DNA of 64,000 nt from RHKX01 sp963823275 (GCA_963823275.1 CAWGKW010000002.1:1116001-1180000), one strand, 5' to 3'. Numbered from the stretch's first letter, positions 16,301 through 27,908 are shown. Translations and numbers: made by a program. The notes: generated by a model from the sequence alone, not told the origin.

Positions 16301-16783
16301 ATGGGGAGCGGGCGAATCCGGTTGATCGTGCTGATCGCAGCGCTCGGAGCTCTCGCGCCGGTAGCCGGCTCCGCCCTTGCCGTCGGCCCCAACGGAGTCG
16401 CCTACAGCGGCCTGACCGGCCAGGGCCGCGACATCAAGCTCGTCACCGACGCCAAGGGGATCGTCAAACGCGGCGCCTTCTCGGCCAGGACCACCTGCAG
16501 CGGCCAGTTCAAGCCGTTCACCGCGGACGTCTCCTTCGACAGGCCACTCGACCGGTCCAACAAGGATGGCTTCCGCGAGCAGGGCAACGATCTCGAGACC
16601 GACGGCACCTACAGCGGCCGCTACAAGTACGAGGTCAAGGGCGATCGCAGGGGCAGGCACAAGTTCAAGGGGGAGTTCGATCTCGAGATCGTGTTCCGCA
16701 AGAACGACGAGAAGTACACGACCTGCGTCGCCAAAGATGTCGCATACAAGGTGAAACGTTCCGGCCAGAAGTCCGGCGGGTAG
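16301..16783 (+). CDS. small secreted protein of unknown function
   Basis: A 160-residue protein starting 10 bases after rnz. A signal peptide (MGSGRIRLIVLIAALGALAPVAGSALA) leads into a basic, strand-rich mature domain with two Cys (TTCSGQ and TTCVAK), probably disulfide bonded, and a Lys/Arg-rich end. GKF/GRY-type repeats (TYSGRYKYEVKG, RHKFKGEFDLEIVF) suggest a small beta barrel. No family is recognised. The close spacing suggests cotranscription with rnz, though the functional link is unclear. Confidence 0.7.
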   Translation: MGSGRIRLIVLIAALGALAPVAGSALAVGPNGVAYSGLTGQGRDIKLVTDAKGIVKRGAFSARTTCSGQFKPFTADVSFDRPLDRSNKDGFREQGNDLETDGTYSGRYKYEVKGDRRGRHKFKGEFDLEIVFRKNDEKYTTCVAKDVAYKVKRSGQKSGG

Positions 16784-16834
16784 CCGGATTCCTCGGAACC
16801 GCCGGTCAGCCCTGATAGGTTCTCCCTGTCGTTT

Positions 16835-16865
16835 CCTTTAACCCGGTCCAGCGAGGCCAGGAAGG
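16835..16865 (+). promoter_or_regulatory. PyrR-binding RNA hairpin overlapping the pyrR ribosome binding site
   Basis: The loop motif TCCAGCGAGG (16847-16856) matches the PyrR recognition consensus UCCNGNGAGG. It is flanked by an upper stem GG/CC and a lower stem CCTT (16835-16838) with AAGG (16862-16865), separated by an A-rich bulge (TAAC), as in Bacillus binding loops. The 3' strand AGGAAGGGG is also the ribosome binding site of ATG 16873. PyrR bound with UMP would therefore block translation. A TAGGTT -10-like box at 16816-16821 would start the RNA just ahead of it. No terminator follows, so this is translational control. Confidence 0.85.
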
Positions 16866-16872
16866 GGCGCCC

Positions 16873-17499
16873 ATGAGCGAGAGAGTCGTCCTCGACCGGG
16901 ACGATCTACGCCGGACGCTGGTGCGCATAGCGCACGAGATCATCGAGAAGAACGCCGGAGCCGAACCCCGAGACGGCACCCGTGGCGATGACGGCGAGGA
17001 CTCGTCCCCCGCGATCGCGATCGTCGGCATCCACACGCGGGGCGCGGTGCTCGCTCGTCGCCTCCAGGAGCACCTGAACGAGCTCTCCGACGGCGACATC
17101 CCGCTGGGCGACATCGACATCTCCTTCTATCGCGACGACCTGCCCGGGCGGGAGCCGGCGGACGCTCCGGTCGTCCACGCTTCCCATCTCGACTTCGAGC
17201 TCGCGGGACGGACCATCGTCCTCGTCGACGATGTCCTCTTCACGGGTCGGACGGTGCGGGCCGCGATCGACGCGCTCTTCGACTACGGGCGACCCCAGCG
17301 CGTGCAGCTCGCCGTCCTCGCCGACCGCGGCCATCGGGAACTGCCGATCCGCCCGGACTACACCGGCAAGAACCTGCCGACCGCCCGTGATGAGCGGGTC
17401 TACGTCCGCCTCGAGGAGATCGACGGCGCCGACGAGGTGGCGATCGGCGAGGCGGCCTCGACCGGGGCCGCGAACGCGAACGGGGAGGAATCGCAATGA
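16873..17499 (+). CDS. pyrR: PyrR, pyrimidine operon RNA-binding regulator / uracil phosphoribosyltransferase
   Basis: A 208-residue type I phosphoribosyltransferase-fold protein. The PRPP loop is VLVDDVLFTGRT (about residues 117-128), followed by the PyrR-typical LADRGHRELPIRPDYTGKNLPT segment. PyrR senses UMP/UTP and binds pyr mRNA, and many members also make UMP from uracil and PRPP. It heads an eight-gene pyrimidine operon and has its own RNA binding site over its ribosome binding site, so it is probably autoregulated. An insert of about 20 acidic residues (EPRDGTRGDDGEDSSP) near the N-terminus makes it slightly longer than the usual 180-190. The stop overlaps pyrB by 4 bases. Confidence 0.95.
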   Translation: MSERVVLDRDDLRRTLVRIAHEIIEKNAGAEPRDGTRGDDGEDSSPAIAIVGIHTRGAVLARRLQEHLNELSDGDIPLGDIDISFYRDDLPGREPADAPVVHASHLDFELAGRTIVLVDDVLFTGRTVRAAIDALFDYGRPQRVQLAVLADRGHRELPIRPDYTGKNLPTARDERVYVRLEEIDGADEVAIGEAASTGAANANGEESQ

Positions 17500-18470
17500 G
17501 ACACCTACTCTCGATCGAGGATCTCGACCGAGCCGACATCGAGAGGATCTGCGACCGGGCCCGAAGCTTCGCCGAGGTGGGTCGCCGCGACATCAAGAAG
17601 GTGCCGACGCTGCGCGGACGCACGATAGTCAGCCTCTTCTACGAGTCCAGCACGCGCACGAGTTCGTCATTCGAGCTCGCGGCCAAGCGGCTCTCGGCAG
17701 ATGTCGTCTCGGTCAAGTCGGTCGGCTCGTCGGTGGACAAGGGGGAGTCGCTGCGCGACACGATCGCGACGCTTTCGGCCTACGAGCCGGAGGCGATCGT
17801 GATCCGCTCCCCGGAGGCCGGCGCCGCTGCGATGGTGGCCGGCTGGACGGATGCCGCGGTGATCAACGCCGGCGACGGCAAGCATGAGCATCCGAGCCAG
17901 GCCCTCCTCGACGTCTACACCCTGATCGATCGGATCGGCTTCCTTGACGGCAAGCGAATCTGGATCGTCGGCGACGTCGCCCACAGTCGCGTGGCCCGGT
18001 CGTGCATCAGGGCGTTCATCGCGATGGGCGCCGAGGTGACGGTCGCCGGGCCGCCGACGCTGATCCCCCGAGGGATCGAGGAGCTCGGATGCCAGGTCTC
18101 CTACACGCTGGACGACCTGGCGGAGGCTGACGTGGTCTACGCACTGCGGATGCAGAACGAGCGAATGAGCGAGAGCTTCATCCCCTCGCTGCGCGAGTAC
18201 GCGATTCACTACCAGGTCAACTCCCGCCGACTCGGGGCCCGCCAGCTCGTCATGCACCCCGGACCCGTCAACCGGGGAGTCGAGCTGTCCCCGGATGTGA
18301 TCGACGGCCCGGCGTCGCTGATCACCGCTCAGGTCGCGAGCGGCCTCCTCGTCCGGATGGCGATCCTCTACGAGATCCTGGCCGGGGGCGAGCGGCCGCG
18401 GCCGCTGAGCCGGATCGGCGGCGATCGCACGGAATCCGCCGCGGGCGCCCCGATCGGAGAGCCGGCATGA
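17496..18470 (+). CDS. pyrB: aspartate carbamoyltransferase catalytic subunit
   Basis: A 324-residue enzyme joining carbamoyl phosphate and aspartate, the first committed pyrimidine step. The carbamoyl-phosphate site SSTRTSSSFE (about residue 51) is intact, followed by SSVDKGESLRDT with the mobile-loop Lys. HPSQALLD, VGDVAHSRVARS and the late HPGPVNRGVE motif are also present. No pyrI regulatory-chain gene is next to it, as in other actinobacteria. ATG 17496 overlaps the pyrR stop and its stop overlaps pyrC by 4 bases, so translation is coupled along the operon. Confidence 0.96.
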   Translation: MRHLLSIEDLDRADIERICDRARSFAEVGRRDIKKVPTLRGRTIVSLFYESSTRTSSSFELAAKRLSADVVSVKSVGSSVDKGESLRDTIATLSAYEPEAIVIRSPEAGAAAMVAGWTDAAVINAGDGKHEHPSQALLDVYTLIDRIGFLDGKRIWIVGDVAHSRVARSCIRAFIAMGAEVTVAGPPTLIPRGIEELGCQVSYTLDDLAEADVVYALRMQNERMSESFIPSLREYAIHYQVNSRRLGARQLVMHPGPVNRGVELSPDVIDGPASLITAQVASGLLVRMAILYEILAGGERPRPLSRIGGDRTESAAGAPIGEPA

Positions 18471-19852
18471 CCGGGGGGCTCAAGTCCGGCGGCCTGGACA
18501 CGATCGGGAGCCTCGATTGGCGCGGATGTGACGGTCGCGATCTGCTGATCCGTGGAGCTCATGCGCTGGACCCGCGAACGGAGCTCGATCGCGAGTGCGA
18601 CATCGTCGTCCGCGACGGCCGGATTGCCGAGATCGCAGACGCGGGCTCGGCCGCCCCTCCCGATGGCGATCGGGAGTGCGAGGAGATCGATGCCGCGGGC
18701 CTGCACGCTTTCCCGGCGTTCTTCGACCCTCACGTCCACCTGCGCACGCCGGGTCAGGAGTACCGGGAGGACATCGAGACCGGGACCCGGGCCGCGGCCG
18801 CGGGCGGCTACTGCGGGATCGTCGCGATGGCCAACACCGATCCCGTCGTCGACGACCCGGCGATCATCTCGGCCCTGCGAGAGCGAGCGGCGCTGGAGGC
18901 CACGGTGCCGACCGGCTTCGTCGCGACGGTCACGCGGGGAATGGCAGGCAGGGACCTGACCGAGATGGCGGCCCTGCGCGATGCGGGTGCGCTCGGCTTC
19001 TCCGACGACGGCATGCCGATCGTCGATGCGGGCGTGATGCGGCGTGCCCTTCAGTACCAGCACCTGGTCGGCGGCACGATCCTCCTTCACGAGGAGGACC
19101 CCGGGCTGACAGCCGATGGGGTGATGGCGGAGGGGGCAGTTTCCGCGGCGCTCGGCCTCGCCGGCGTTCCCGACGTCTCGGAGTCGACGATGATCGCTCG
19201 CGACGGCGCCCTGTGTCTCTACGAGAACGCCCGCGCTCACGTCCAGCATCTGTCGGCTCGCTCGTCCGTGGAGGCCGTGGCGTACGCCAAGGAGTCCGGA
19301 GCTCGGCTCACCGCCGAGCTGACCCCGCACCATCTCGTGCTGACCGACGAGGCGGTGCGAAGCCTCGACGCAAGATTCAAGATGAACCCGCCGCTGCGAA
19401 CCGAGGACGACCGTCAGGCGCTGATCGAGGCATTGAGGTCGGGGGTCGTCGACTGCATCGGCACCGACCACGCTCCGCACTCCTCAGATGAGAAGGAGGT
19501 CCCGTTCGAGGTCGCCAACATGGGGGTTACGGGCCTCGAGACCGCCTTCTCGGTCCTGTATACGGAGCTGGTCCAGCCGGGCGTCGTCGACCTCGGCCTG
19601 ATCGTTGAGCGCATGGGTGCGGGCGCCGAGTTGTTCGACCTCGAGCCGGCGCGGCTCGCGCCCGATGCGGAGGCGAACATCGCCCTCGTGGACCTGGAGG
19701 CCGAGTGGGAGGCGGGCTCCGACGGCTGGGAGAGCCGCTCGGAGAACTCCTGCTTCGCCGGGGTGCGTTTGCGCTCGCGCCCGATGATCACGATCGTCGC
19801 GGGATCGGTCGCCTACCGCCGCCGGGAGTTCACGATGAAGGTCGCCGGATGA
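18467..19852 (+). CDS. pyrC: dihydroorotase
   Basis: A 461-residue amidohydrolase-fold enzyme interconverting carbamoyl-aspartate and dihydroorotate. The first metal motif DPHVHLRTPG (about residue 86) is followed by MANTDPVVD, then HEEDPGLT with a metal-site His and DCIGTDHAPH with the catalytic Asp (about residue 330). The gene overlaps pyrB and the next gene by 4 bases each. An N-terminal extension of about 20 residues precedes the first strand (LLIRGAHALDP), so a later start is possible but none has better support than ATG 18467. Confidence 0.95.
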   Translation: MTGGLKSGGLDTIGSLDWRGCDGRDLLIRGAHALDPRTELDRECDIVVRDGRIAEIADAGSAAPPDGDRECEEIDAAGLHAFPAFFDPHVHLRTPGQEYREDIETGTRAAAAGGYCGIVAMANTDPVVDDPAIISALRERAALEATVPTGFVATVTRGMAGRDLTEMAALRDAGALGFSDDGMPIVDAGVMRRALQYQHLVGGTILLHEEDPGLTADGVMAEGAVSAALGLAGVPDVSESTMIARDGALCLYENARAHVQHLSARSSVEAVAYAKESGARLTAELTPHHLVLTDEAVRSLDARFKMNPPLRTEDDRQALIEALRSGVVDCIGTDHAPHSSDEKEVPFEVANMGVTGLETAFSVLYTELVQPGVVDLGLIVERMGAGAELFDLEPARLAPDAEANIALVDLEAEWEAGSDGWESRSENSCFAGVRLRSRPMITIVAGSVAYRRREFTMKVAG

Positions 19853-20403
19853 GCGCTCCGAAGCTCGACCCCGGACGTGCCGCCCTGGTCGTTATCGATG
19901 TTCAGGAGGGTTTCCGCCAGGCGATTCCGGGCTTCGCCCAGATCGCGGCCGCGGCGGCGACGATGGTCCGGGGGGCCGACGCGATCGGGCTGCCGATCAT
20001 CGTCACCGAGCAGTATCCGAAGGGCCTCGGGGCGACCGTCGAAGAGGTCTCCAGGTATCTGCCGGAGGGGATCGACCCGCTGCCGAAGACGGCCTTCTCG
20101 GCGGCGGCGGCAACCGGCTTCGACCTCGGCGATCGTCAACAGGCCATCGTCTGCGGGATCGAGGCCCACGTCTGCGTCAGCCAGACCGTCCTCGATCTCC
20201 TCGATCGGGGCATCGAGGTCCACGTCGTCACCGATGCGATCGGGTCGCGGAGCGGCTCGAACCGCGATCTCGGGCTGGCGAAGGCACAGCGGGCCGGGGC
20301 CTGGCCGACGAGCGTCGAGACGGCGCTCTTCGAGTTGCTCGGGGAGGCCGGTACGGAGGACTTCAAGACGGTTCAGCGGTTGGTCCTGGAGCTCGCGCCT
20401 TGA
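19849..20403 (+). CDS. isochorismatase-superfamily hydrolase embedded in the pyrimidine operon
   Basis: A 184-residue cysteine hydrolase. The Asp-Lys-Cys triad of the superfamily is visible: VVIDVQ (Asp about 18), PKTAFSA (Lys about 82) and the IVCGIEAHVCVSQT segment, where the Cys of HVCV (about 107) is the nucleophile. GIEAHVCV is typical of YcaC/ISOC-type members rather than true isochorismatases. ATG 19849 overlaps pyrC by 4 bases and its stop overlaps carA, so it is translated with the operon. In mycobacteria a different uncharacterised gene occupies this slot. A role on a carbamoyl or ureido compound (RutB and N-carbamoylsarcosine amidase belong here) is a guess from context. Confidence 0.85.
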   Translation: MSAPKLDPGRAALVVIDVQEGFRQAIPGFAQIAAAAATMVRGADAIGLPIIVTEQYPKGLGATVEEVSRYLPEGIDPLPKTAFSAAAATGFDLGDRQQAIVCGIEAHVCVSQTVLDLLDRGIEVHVVTDAIGSRSGSNRDLGLAKAQRAGAWPTSVETALFELLGEAGTEDFKTVQRLVLELAP

Positions 20404-21536
20404 GCCGGGCGGAGGGCTACGTACTGCTCGAGGACGGCTCGAGGCTCGACGGCGAACTCTGCGGCGCCACCGCCGGCGACCCTGAGGGCGGCCTCGCCCT
20501 GGGCGAGGTCGTCTTCAACACCGGCATGACGGGCTACCAGGAATCCGTCACCGACCCGAGCTACGCCGGCCAGATAATCACCTTCACGTACCCGCTGATC
20601 GGGAACTACGGAGTCAGCGCAGACGCGATGGAGTCCGATTCGGTCCACGCGAGGGCGGTGATCATGCGCGAGGCCAAGAACGGCGAGGACGCCGTCCGGG
20701 CCGAGCGTGGCTGGCTCGACTGGCTGAACGACTGCGGCGTGCCGGCGATCAGTGGCGTCGACACGCGGGCCCTGGTCCGCCACATCCGCGATCGCGGAGC
20801 AATGCGGGGCGGGATCTTCCCCGCCTCGATGCCCACCCCCGAGGCCCTGTTGAAGGTCGAGGCGGAGCCGCCGATGAGGGGCGCCGACTTCGCCCGCACC
20901 GTCACCCCGAGCGAACCGATCACCCTCGAGGGAAAGGGCCCGCACATCGTTGGGATCGATACCGGAATCAAGCTCTCGATCGTCCGCCAGCTCCGCGATC
21001 GCGGTTGCAGGGTGACGCTGCTTCCCTGCGACTCGTCGGCAGAGGACGTGCTCGCCCACGACCCCGACCTCGTCTTTCTGGCCAACGGCCCGGGTGATCC
21101 CGGCGCGCTCGACTACGTCGTCGCGACCGTCCGCGAGATCGTCGGTAAACGCCCGGTGTTCGGGATCTGCCTGGGCCATCAGCTGCTCTGCAGGGCGGTC
21201 GGCCTGGAGACGTTCAAGCTGCCCTTCGGTCACCGCGGCTCCAACCATCCGGTCAAGGACCTGGCGACCGGGAGGATCGAGATCACCGCTCAGAATCACG
21301 GGTTCGCCGTCGCCGGCCCCGGCGGTGAGACCCGGATGGAGACCGACGATCCGATCCGCTGGGAGACCGACTTCGGGGCGGCCGAGCTCTCCCACATCAA
21401 CCTCTACGACCGTACCGTCGAAGGGCTGCGGCTTCTCGATGTCCCCGGCGGCACCGTCCAATACCACCCGGAGGCCGGCCCCGGCCCCCACGACGCCCGC
21501 CACCTCTTCGATCGCTTCCTGGAGCTGGCGAAGTGA
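20400..21536 (+). CDS. carA: carbamoyl-phosphate synthase small (glutaminase) subunit
   Basis: A 378-residue protein. The N-terminal domain (GEVVFNTGMTGYQE, SYAGQIITFTYPLIGNYG) is followed by a class I glutamine amidotransferase domain with the nucleophile in FGICLGHQL (Cys about 259) and the His/Glu pair in YHPEAGPGPHD. It releases ammonia from glutamine and channels it to CarB. TTG 20400 overlaps the preceding stop, which argues for coupled translation, though an unusual start codon should keep output modest. It is followed by a 106-base gap before carB, the longest break inside the operon. Confidence 0.95.
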   Translation: MSRAEGYVLLEDGSRLDGELCGATAGDPEGGLALGEVVFNTGMTGYQESVTDPSYAGQIITFTYPLIGNYGVSADAMESDSVHARAVIMREAKNGEDAVRAERGWLDWLNDCGVPAISGVDTRALVRHIRDRGAMRGGIFPASMPTPEALLKVEAEPPMRGADFARTVTPSEPITLEGKGPHIVGIDTGIKLSIVRQLRDRGCRVTLLPCDSSAEDVLAHDPDLVFLANGPGDPGALDYVVATVREIVGKRPVFGICLGHQLLCRAVGLETFKLPFGHRGSNHPVKDLATGRIEITAQNHGFAVAGPGGETRMETDDPIRWETDFGAAELSHINLYDRTVEGLRLLDVPGGTVQYHPEAGPGPHDARHLFDRFLELAK

Positions 21537-21579
21537 TCTGGCCGACGGCCGACGAATCACCGCACCGCAGGCACCTGCT

Positions 21580-21633
21580 GATGCCGGAGCTGAAGGTCCG
21601 TTCGACCGATCAGGTGGAAGCCGGCATCGGAGG
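21580..21633 (+). promoter_or_regulatory. hairpin immediately upstream of the carB ribosome binding site
   Basis: GATGCCGG (21580-21587) and CCGGCATC (21621-21628) form an 8-bp perfect inverted repeat, and the carB Shine-Dalgarno GGAGG (21629-21633) begins on the next base. The hairpin could mask or stack against the ribosome binding site. It lies in the only sizeable gap between coupled genes of the operon. A regulatory role is inference. Confidence 0.4.
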
Positions 21634-21642
21634 CTCCGTCTG

Positions 21643-24777
<3,135 letters not shown>

Positions 24778-24784
24778 CGATCGG

Positions 24785-25654
24785 ATGAGGGCGGAAGCGA
24801 GAGAGCCGGCACGGGTCCTGGCGCCTTTCGGCCGCCGGCGCAGCGTGGTCGTCTCCAACGAGATCAGCGGCGGGTACCGAATCGTCACCGCACGTGACGC
24901 CCAGGGACCATTGCCGGCCGCCGGGCAGTTCTACATGCTCGCCACCGAACACGGCTGGGGTGGGGGAGGGGAGCGGCCGTTTCTGCCCCGTGCCTTCTCG
25001 GTCGCTGAGGCGCTGTCGGACGCGGAGGGGGTGCTGCTGTCGTTCCTGCTCGAGGATGTCGGCCCCGGGACCCACGAGCTCGCCGGCCTCGCGCCCGGCG
25101 ACGGGCTGTTGCTGACCGGCCCGCTCGGTCGTCCGTTCTCGGCTCCCGTGGAGCTCAACGAAGAGGCGGCGGGTGCGATCCTCGTGGGCGGCGGCATCGG
25201 TCTGGCCCCGCTGGCGCTCTGGCGCCGCACCCTGGCGGCTCGCGGGATCCCGGAGCGGTCGCTGCTCGGATTCCGCGACGAGGAGCACTCGGGGGGGATG
25301 GAGCTGTTCCGCTGCTCGGAGGTCCGGTTGGCCAGCGAAGACGGCCACGTCGGCCATCGCGGCTACGTGACGGACCTGCTGGCGAAGATGCTCGAGGGCG
25401 ACTCGGCGAGGACCGCCGTCGTCTACTCCTGTGGGCCGCCGGCGATGCTGGAGGCCGTGCGGGCGATGTGTGAGGCCCGCGGGGTCGAGGCCGAGCTGGC
25501 GATGGAATCCCCGATGGCCTGCGGCTACGGGGCCTGCTTCGGATGCGCGGTTCCGCTGCGTGGGGGCGGCTACATGAGGCTCTGCGTGGACGGCCCAGTC
25601 GTTCGCGCCGCCGAACTGGAGACGGCGCTTGTGGCGGGGGCGGGGCACCGATGA
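24785..25654 (+). CDS. pyrK: dihydroorotate dehydrogenase electron transfer subunit (PyrK-like)
   Basis: A 289-residue iron-sulfur flavoprotein of the ferredoxin-reductase type. RAFSV is in the FAD-binding barrel, GGGIGLAPL starts the NAD-binding domain, and CGPPAML comes near its end. The C-terminal cysteine cluster CGYGACFGC...RLC binds a 2Fe-2S centre, the PyrK hallmark. It passes electrons from the PyrD flavin to NAD+. It begins 7 bases after carB and overlaps pyrD by 4 bases, so the organism should use the heterotetrameric NAD-linked (class 1B) dihydroorotate dehydrogenase rather than the quinone-linked type of mycobacteria. Confidence 0.93.
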   Translation: MRAEAREPARVLAPFGRRRSVVVSNEISGGYRIVTARDAQGPLPAAGQFYMLATEHGWGGGGERPFLPRAFSVAEALSDAEGVLLSFLLEDVGPGTHELAGLAPGDGLLLTGPLGRPFSAPVELNEEAAGAILVGGGIGLAPLALWRRTLAARGIPERSLLGFRDEEHSGGMELFRCSEVRLASEDGHVGHRGYVTDLLAKMLEGDSARTAVVYSCGPPAMLEAVRAMCEARGVEAELAMESPMACGYGACFGCAVPLRGGGYMRLCVDGPVVRAAELETALVAGAGHR

Positions 25655-26565
25655 GCGCCGGCGTGTCGGCTGGAGGAGCCGGGGCCGAGGGGATCGATCT
25701 CTGCGGGATGCAGCTGGCCCACCCGTTGATCAACGCATCGGGGACATTCGACGTGATCGCCGCTCGCCGCGCGTTCGGAGATGCGGTGCTGGAGCGGTTC
25801 CCATTCAGCGCCTACGTGTCGAAGACGATCACGCCGGTCCCCCGTGTGGGTAACCCACCGCCTCGCCTGTGGGAGGAGCCGGCGGCGATGGTCAACTCGA
25901 TCGGCCTGCCCAACAAGGGCCTGGACGGGTTCCTGAAGGGTGATCTACCGGAGCTGGCGAAGCTGGCGGTCCCACTGATCGTCTCGGTGATGGCCACCAG
26001 CGTCGAGCAGTTCGGCCCGCTGGTCTCCGCCGTTGCCGAGCGGTCCGAGGTCGCCGCCCTGGAGCTGAACATCTCCTGCCCGAACGTCCATTCTGGGCTG
26101 ATCGTCGGCGAGCAGCCGGCCGAGACGGAGTCGCTGCTGGAGGCGCTGAGGCCGTTGACGTCCAAGCCCCTGATCGTGAAGCTGACGCCCAACGTCGCCG
26201 AGCCGGCGGCCGTCGCGTTCGCCGCGGAGCAGGGTGGAGCCGACGCGGTCTCGCTGATCAACACGCTCAAGGCCGCCCCGCTGCTCGCTGACGGCACGCC
26301 CTGGCTCGGCGCCGGCAGCGGCGGCCTGTCGGGACCCGCGGTCCGCACGATCGCCCTGAAACAGGTCTCCGACGTCGTCTCGGCGGTCGAGATCCCGGTG
26401 GTCGGAATGGGTGGCGTCGAGCACGGCAGCCATGCCGCGGCCCTGCTCGGCGTCGGGGCCACGGCGGTGGCGGTCGGGACCGCCAGCTTCCGTGATCCGC
26501 TCGCCGCCGATCGAATCCGGGGCGAACTCGCGGAGCTCGCCCCCCTCGGCGCCGCGGGAGCGTGA
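25651..26565 (+). CDS. pyrD: dihydroorotate dehydrogenase, class 1B catalytic subunit
   Basis: A 304-residue TIM-barrel FMN enzyme oxidising dihydroorotate to orotate. NASGTFD (about residue 29), NSIGLPNKG, LELNISCPNVHSG with the catalytic Cys of class 1B enzymes (SCPN, about residue 148), VKLTPNV and the FMN-phosphate-binding VVGMGGVEHG and AVAVGTA segments are all present. A Cys, rather than Ser, in the catalytic position and the adjacent pyrK agree on class 1B. ATG 25651 overlaps pyrK by 4 bases. pyrF and pyrE, often next in such operons, are missing here. Confidence 0.95.
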   Translation: MSAGVSAGGAGAEGIDLCGMQLAHPLINASGTFDVIAARRAFGDAVLERFPFSAYVSKTITPVPRVGNPPPRLWEEPAAMVNSIGLPNKGLDGFLKGDLPELAKLAVPLIVSVMATSVEQFGPLVSAVAERSEVAALELNISCPNVHSGLIVGEQPAETESLLEALRPLTSKPLIVKLTPNVAEPAAVAFAAEQGGADAVSLINTLKAAPLLADGTPWLGAGSGGLSGPAVRTIALKQVSDVVSAVEIPVVGMGGVEHGSHAAALLGVGATAVAVGTASFRDPLAADRIRGELAELAPLGAAGA

Positions 26566-26715
26566 GCTGGGCGGATCTCCGCAAAGAAGGGGAAAAGGCC
26601 TCATCAGGGCGCGGCGGGCGAGCTCAACCTCGACCTGAGCTTGAGCTGAATTCGGCGAGAAACCGGTGAAAAGCGCTCACGCATGGTCGAGCCGTGTATA
26701 TGATCGCCGCGCCCG

Positions 26716-27051
26716 ATGTCCTCCGTTTCAGCGACCTCCACCCCCGTCCCGGCCCGCAGCCACGACCAGCGCATGAGAGCGCTGGAAGCGGCCAACGAGA
26801 TTCGCACCCGGCGGGCGCAGCTGAAGCGAGATCTGAAGGCCGGCAAGGTCCAGATCGAGGGTCTGCTGCTGAACCCACCGGAGTTTCTCGAGACGGCGAA
26901 GGTCTTCGACATGATGCTGGCGGTGCCCAAGTACGGCCGGGTCAAGGTGAACCGGATTCTCAATCAATGCCGGGTGTCTCCCTCGAAGACGATCGGCGGC
27001 CTCTCCGAGCGGCAGCGCTCGGAGCTCGTCGCCCTGCTTCGCCGCCGCTGA
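26716..27051 (+). CDS. mihF: actinobacterial integration host factor (mIHF)
   Basis: A 111-residue DNA-binding nucleoid protein of the mIHF family. The helical N-terminus (ALEAANEIRTRRAQLKRDLKAGKVQI) and the highly conserved VPKYGRVKVNRILNQCRVSPSKTIGGLSERQR segment form its helix-two-turn-helix-like DNA grip. It bends DNA and is unrelated to proteobacterial IHF. A TATGAT -10-like box (26699-26704) ends 11 bases before ATG, so the leader would be very short. The order mihF-gmk-rpoZ is conserved across actinobacteria. The 150-base gap after pyrD probably starts a new transcription unit. Confidence 0.95.
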   Translation: MSSVSATSTPVPARSHDQRMRALEAANEIRTRRAQLKRDLKAGKVQIEGLLLNPPEFLETAKVFDMMLAVPKYGRVKVNRILNQCRVSPSKTIGGLSERQRSELVALLRRR

Positions 27052-27097
27052 AGCCGGCGACGACTCAACGCCGCCGCAGCGGTAACAATCGGCCGGC

Positions 27098-27667
27098 ATG
27101 TCGGCGGTATTCGTCATCACAGGACCCTCCGGGGTGGGCAAGGGAACCCTGATCCGCGCACTACGTGAGCTCGTCCCAGAGCTCGAGCTGTCGACCTCGG
27201 CAACGACGCGGAGTCCGCGCGCAGGGGAGGAGCCCGGGGTCGACTACCACTTCCTCGCCGTCGATGAGTTCGAGCGCCGGGTCGGCGAGGGCGAGTTCAT
27301 CGAGCACGCCACCTACAGCGGCAACAGATACGGGACGCTGCGCTCCGAGGTCGACGAGCGCAATGAGCGGGGCGCGCCGGTGGTCCTCGAGATCGAGCTG
27401 CAGGGCGCGCGGCAGGTGCGAGAGAGCATGCCGGAGGCCGTTCAGATCTTCATCGCCCCGCCGGATCCTTCCGATCTGCGGAGGCGTCTCGAGGCGCGGG
27501 GGACCGACGATGAGGAGACGATCGAGTCACGCCTGCGGGTGGCGGAGGAGGAGCTTGCCGCACGGGGGGAGTTCCCGCACACCGTCGTCAACGACGAGGT
27601 GGATCGGGCGGCGGCCGAGCTGGCGTCGATCGTGCGTTCCCGGGAGGATCCGCCGCTCGTGCCCTAG
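27098..27667 (+). CDS. gmk: guanylate kinase
   Basis: A 189-residue P-loop kinase that phosphorylates GMP to GDP. The Walker A motif GPSGVGKGT (about residues 8-16) is followed by the GMP-binding STSATTRSPRAGE and DYHFL segments, FIEHATYSGNRYGT, and the lid with RLEARGTDDEETIESRL. ATG 27098 follows mihF by 46 bases, and rpoZ begins 10 bases after the stop. The protein is complete and of normal length. Confidence 0.96.
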   Translation: MSAVFVITGPSGVGKGTLIRALRELVPELELSTSATTRSPRAGEEPGVDYHFLAVDEFERRVGEGEFIEHATYSGNRYGTLRSEVDERNERGAPVVLEIELQGARQVRESMPEAVQIFIAPPDPSDLRRRLEARGTDDEETIESRLRVAEEELAARGEFPHTVVNDEVDRAAAELASIVRSREDPPLVP

Positions 27668-27677
27668 ACTCCCGGCC

Positions 27678-27908
27678 ATGGTCAAGCCCCGAGTAGACAA
27701 ACTGATGGATCGCACCGACTCCCACTACACGGCCGTCGTCGTCGCCGCGAAGCGGGCCAGGCAGCTGAACAGCTACTACCGCGCGCTCGGGGAGGGCACT
27801 TACGAGGAGCACACCCCGCCGATGGTCGAGGCCAACAGCGACAACTACCTGACGATCGCGCTCGAGGAGCTGGCCGCCGGCAAGATCAACTACGAGTACC
27901 GGCACTAG
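27678..27908 (+). CDS. rpoZ: RNA polymerase omega subunit
   Basis: A 76-residue protein with the omega pattern: VDKLMDRTDSHYTAVVVAAKRARQLNSYYRALGE, followed by an acidic and Pro-rich linker and LTIALEELAAGKINYEY at the end. Omega stabilises the beta-prime subunit of RNA polymerase. ATG 27678 lies 7 bases after a TAGACT -10-like box that overlaps the gmk stop codon, so a separate leaderless transcript may supplement read-through from mihF-gmk. Confidence 0.94.
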   Translation: MVKPRVDKLMDRTDSHYTAVVVAAKRARQLNSYYRALGEGTYEEHTPPMVEANSDNYLTIALEELAAGKINYEYRH

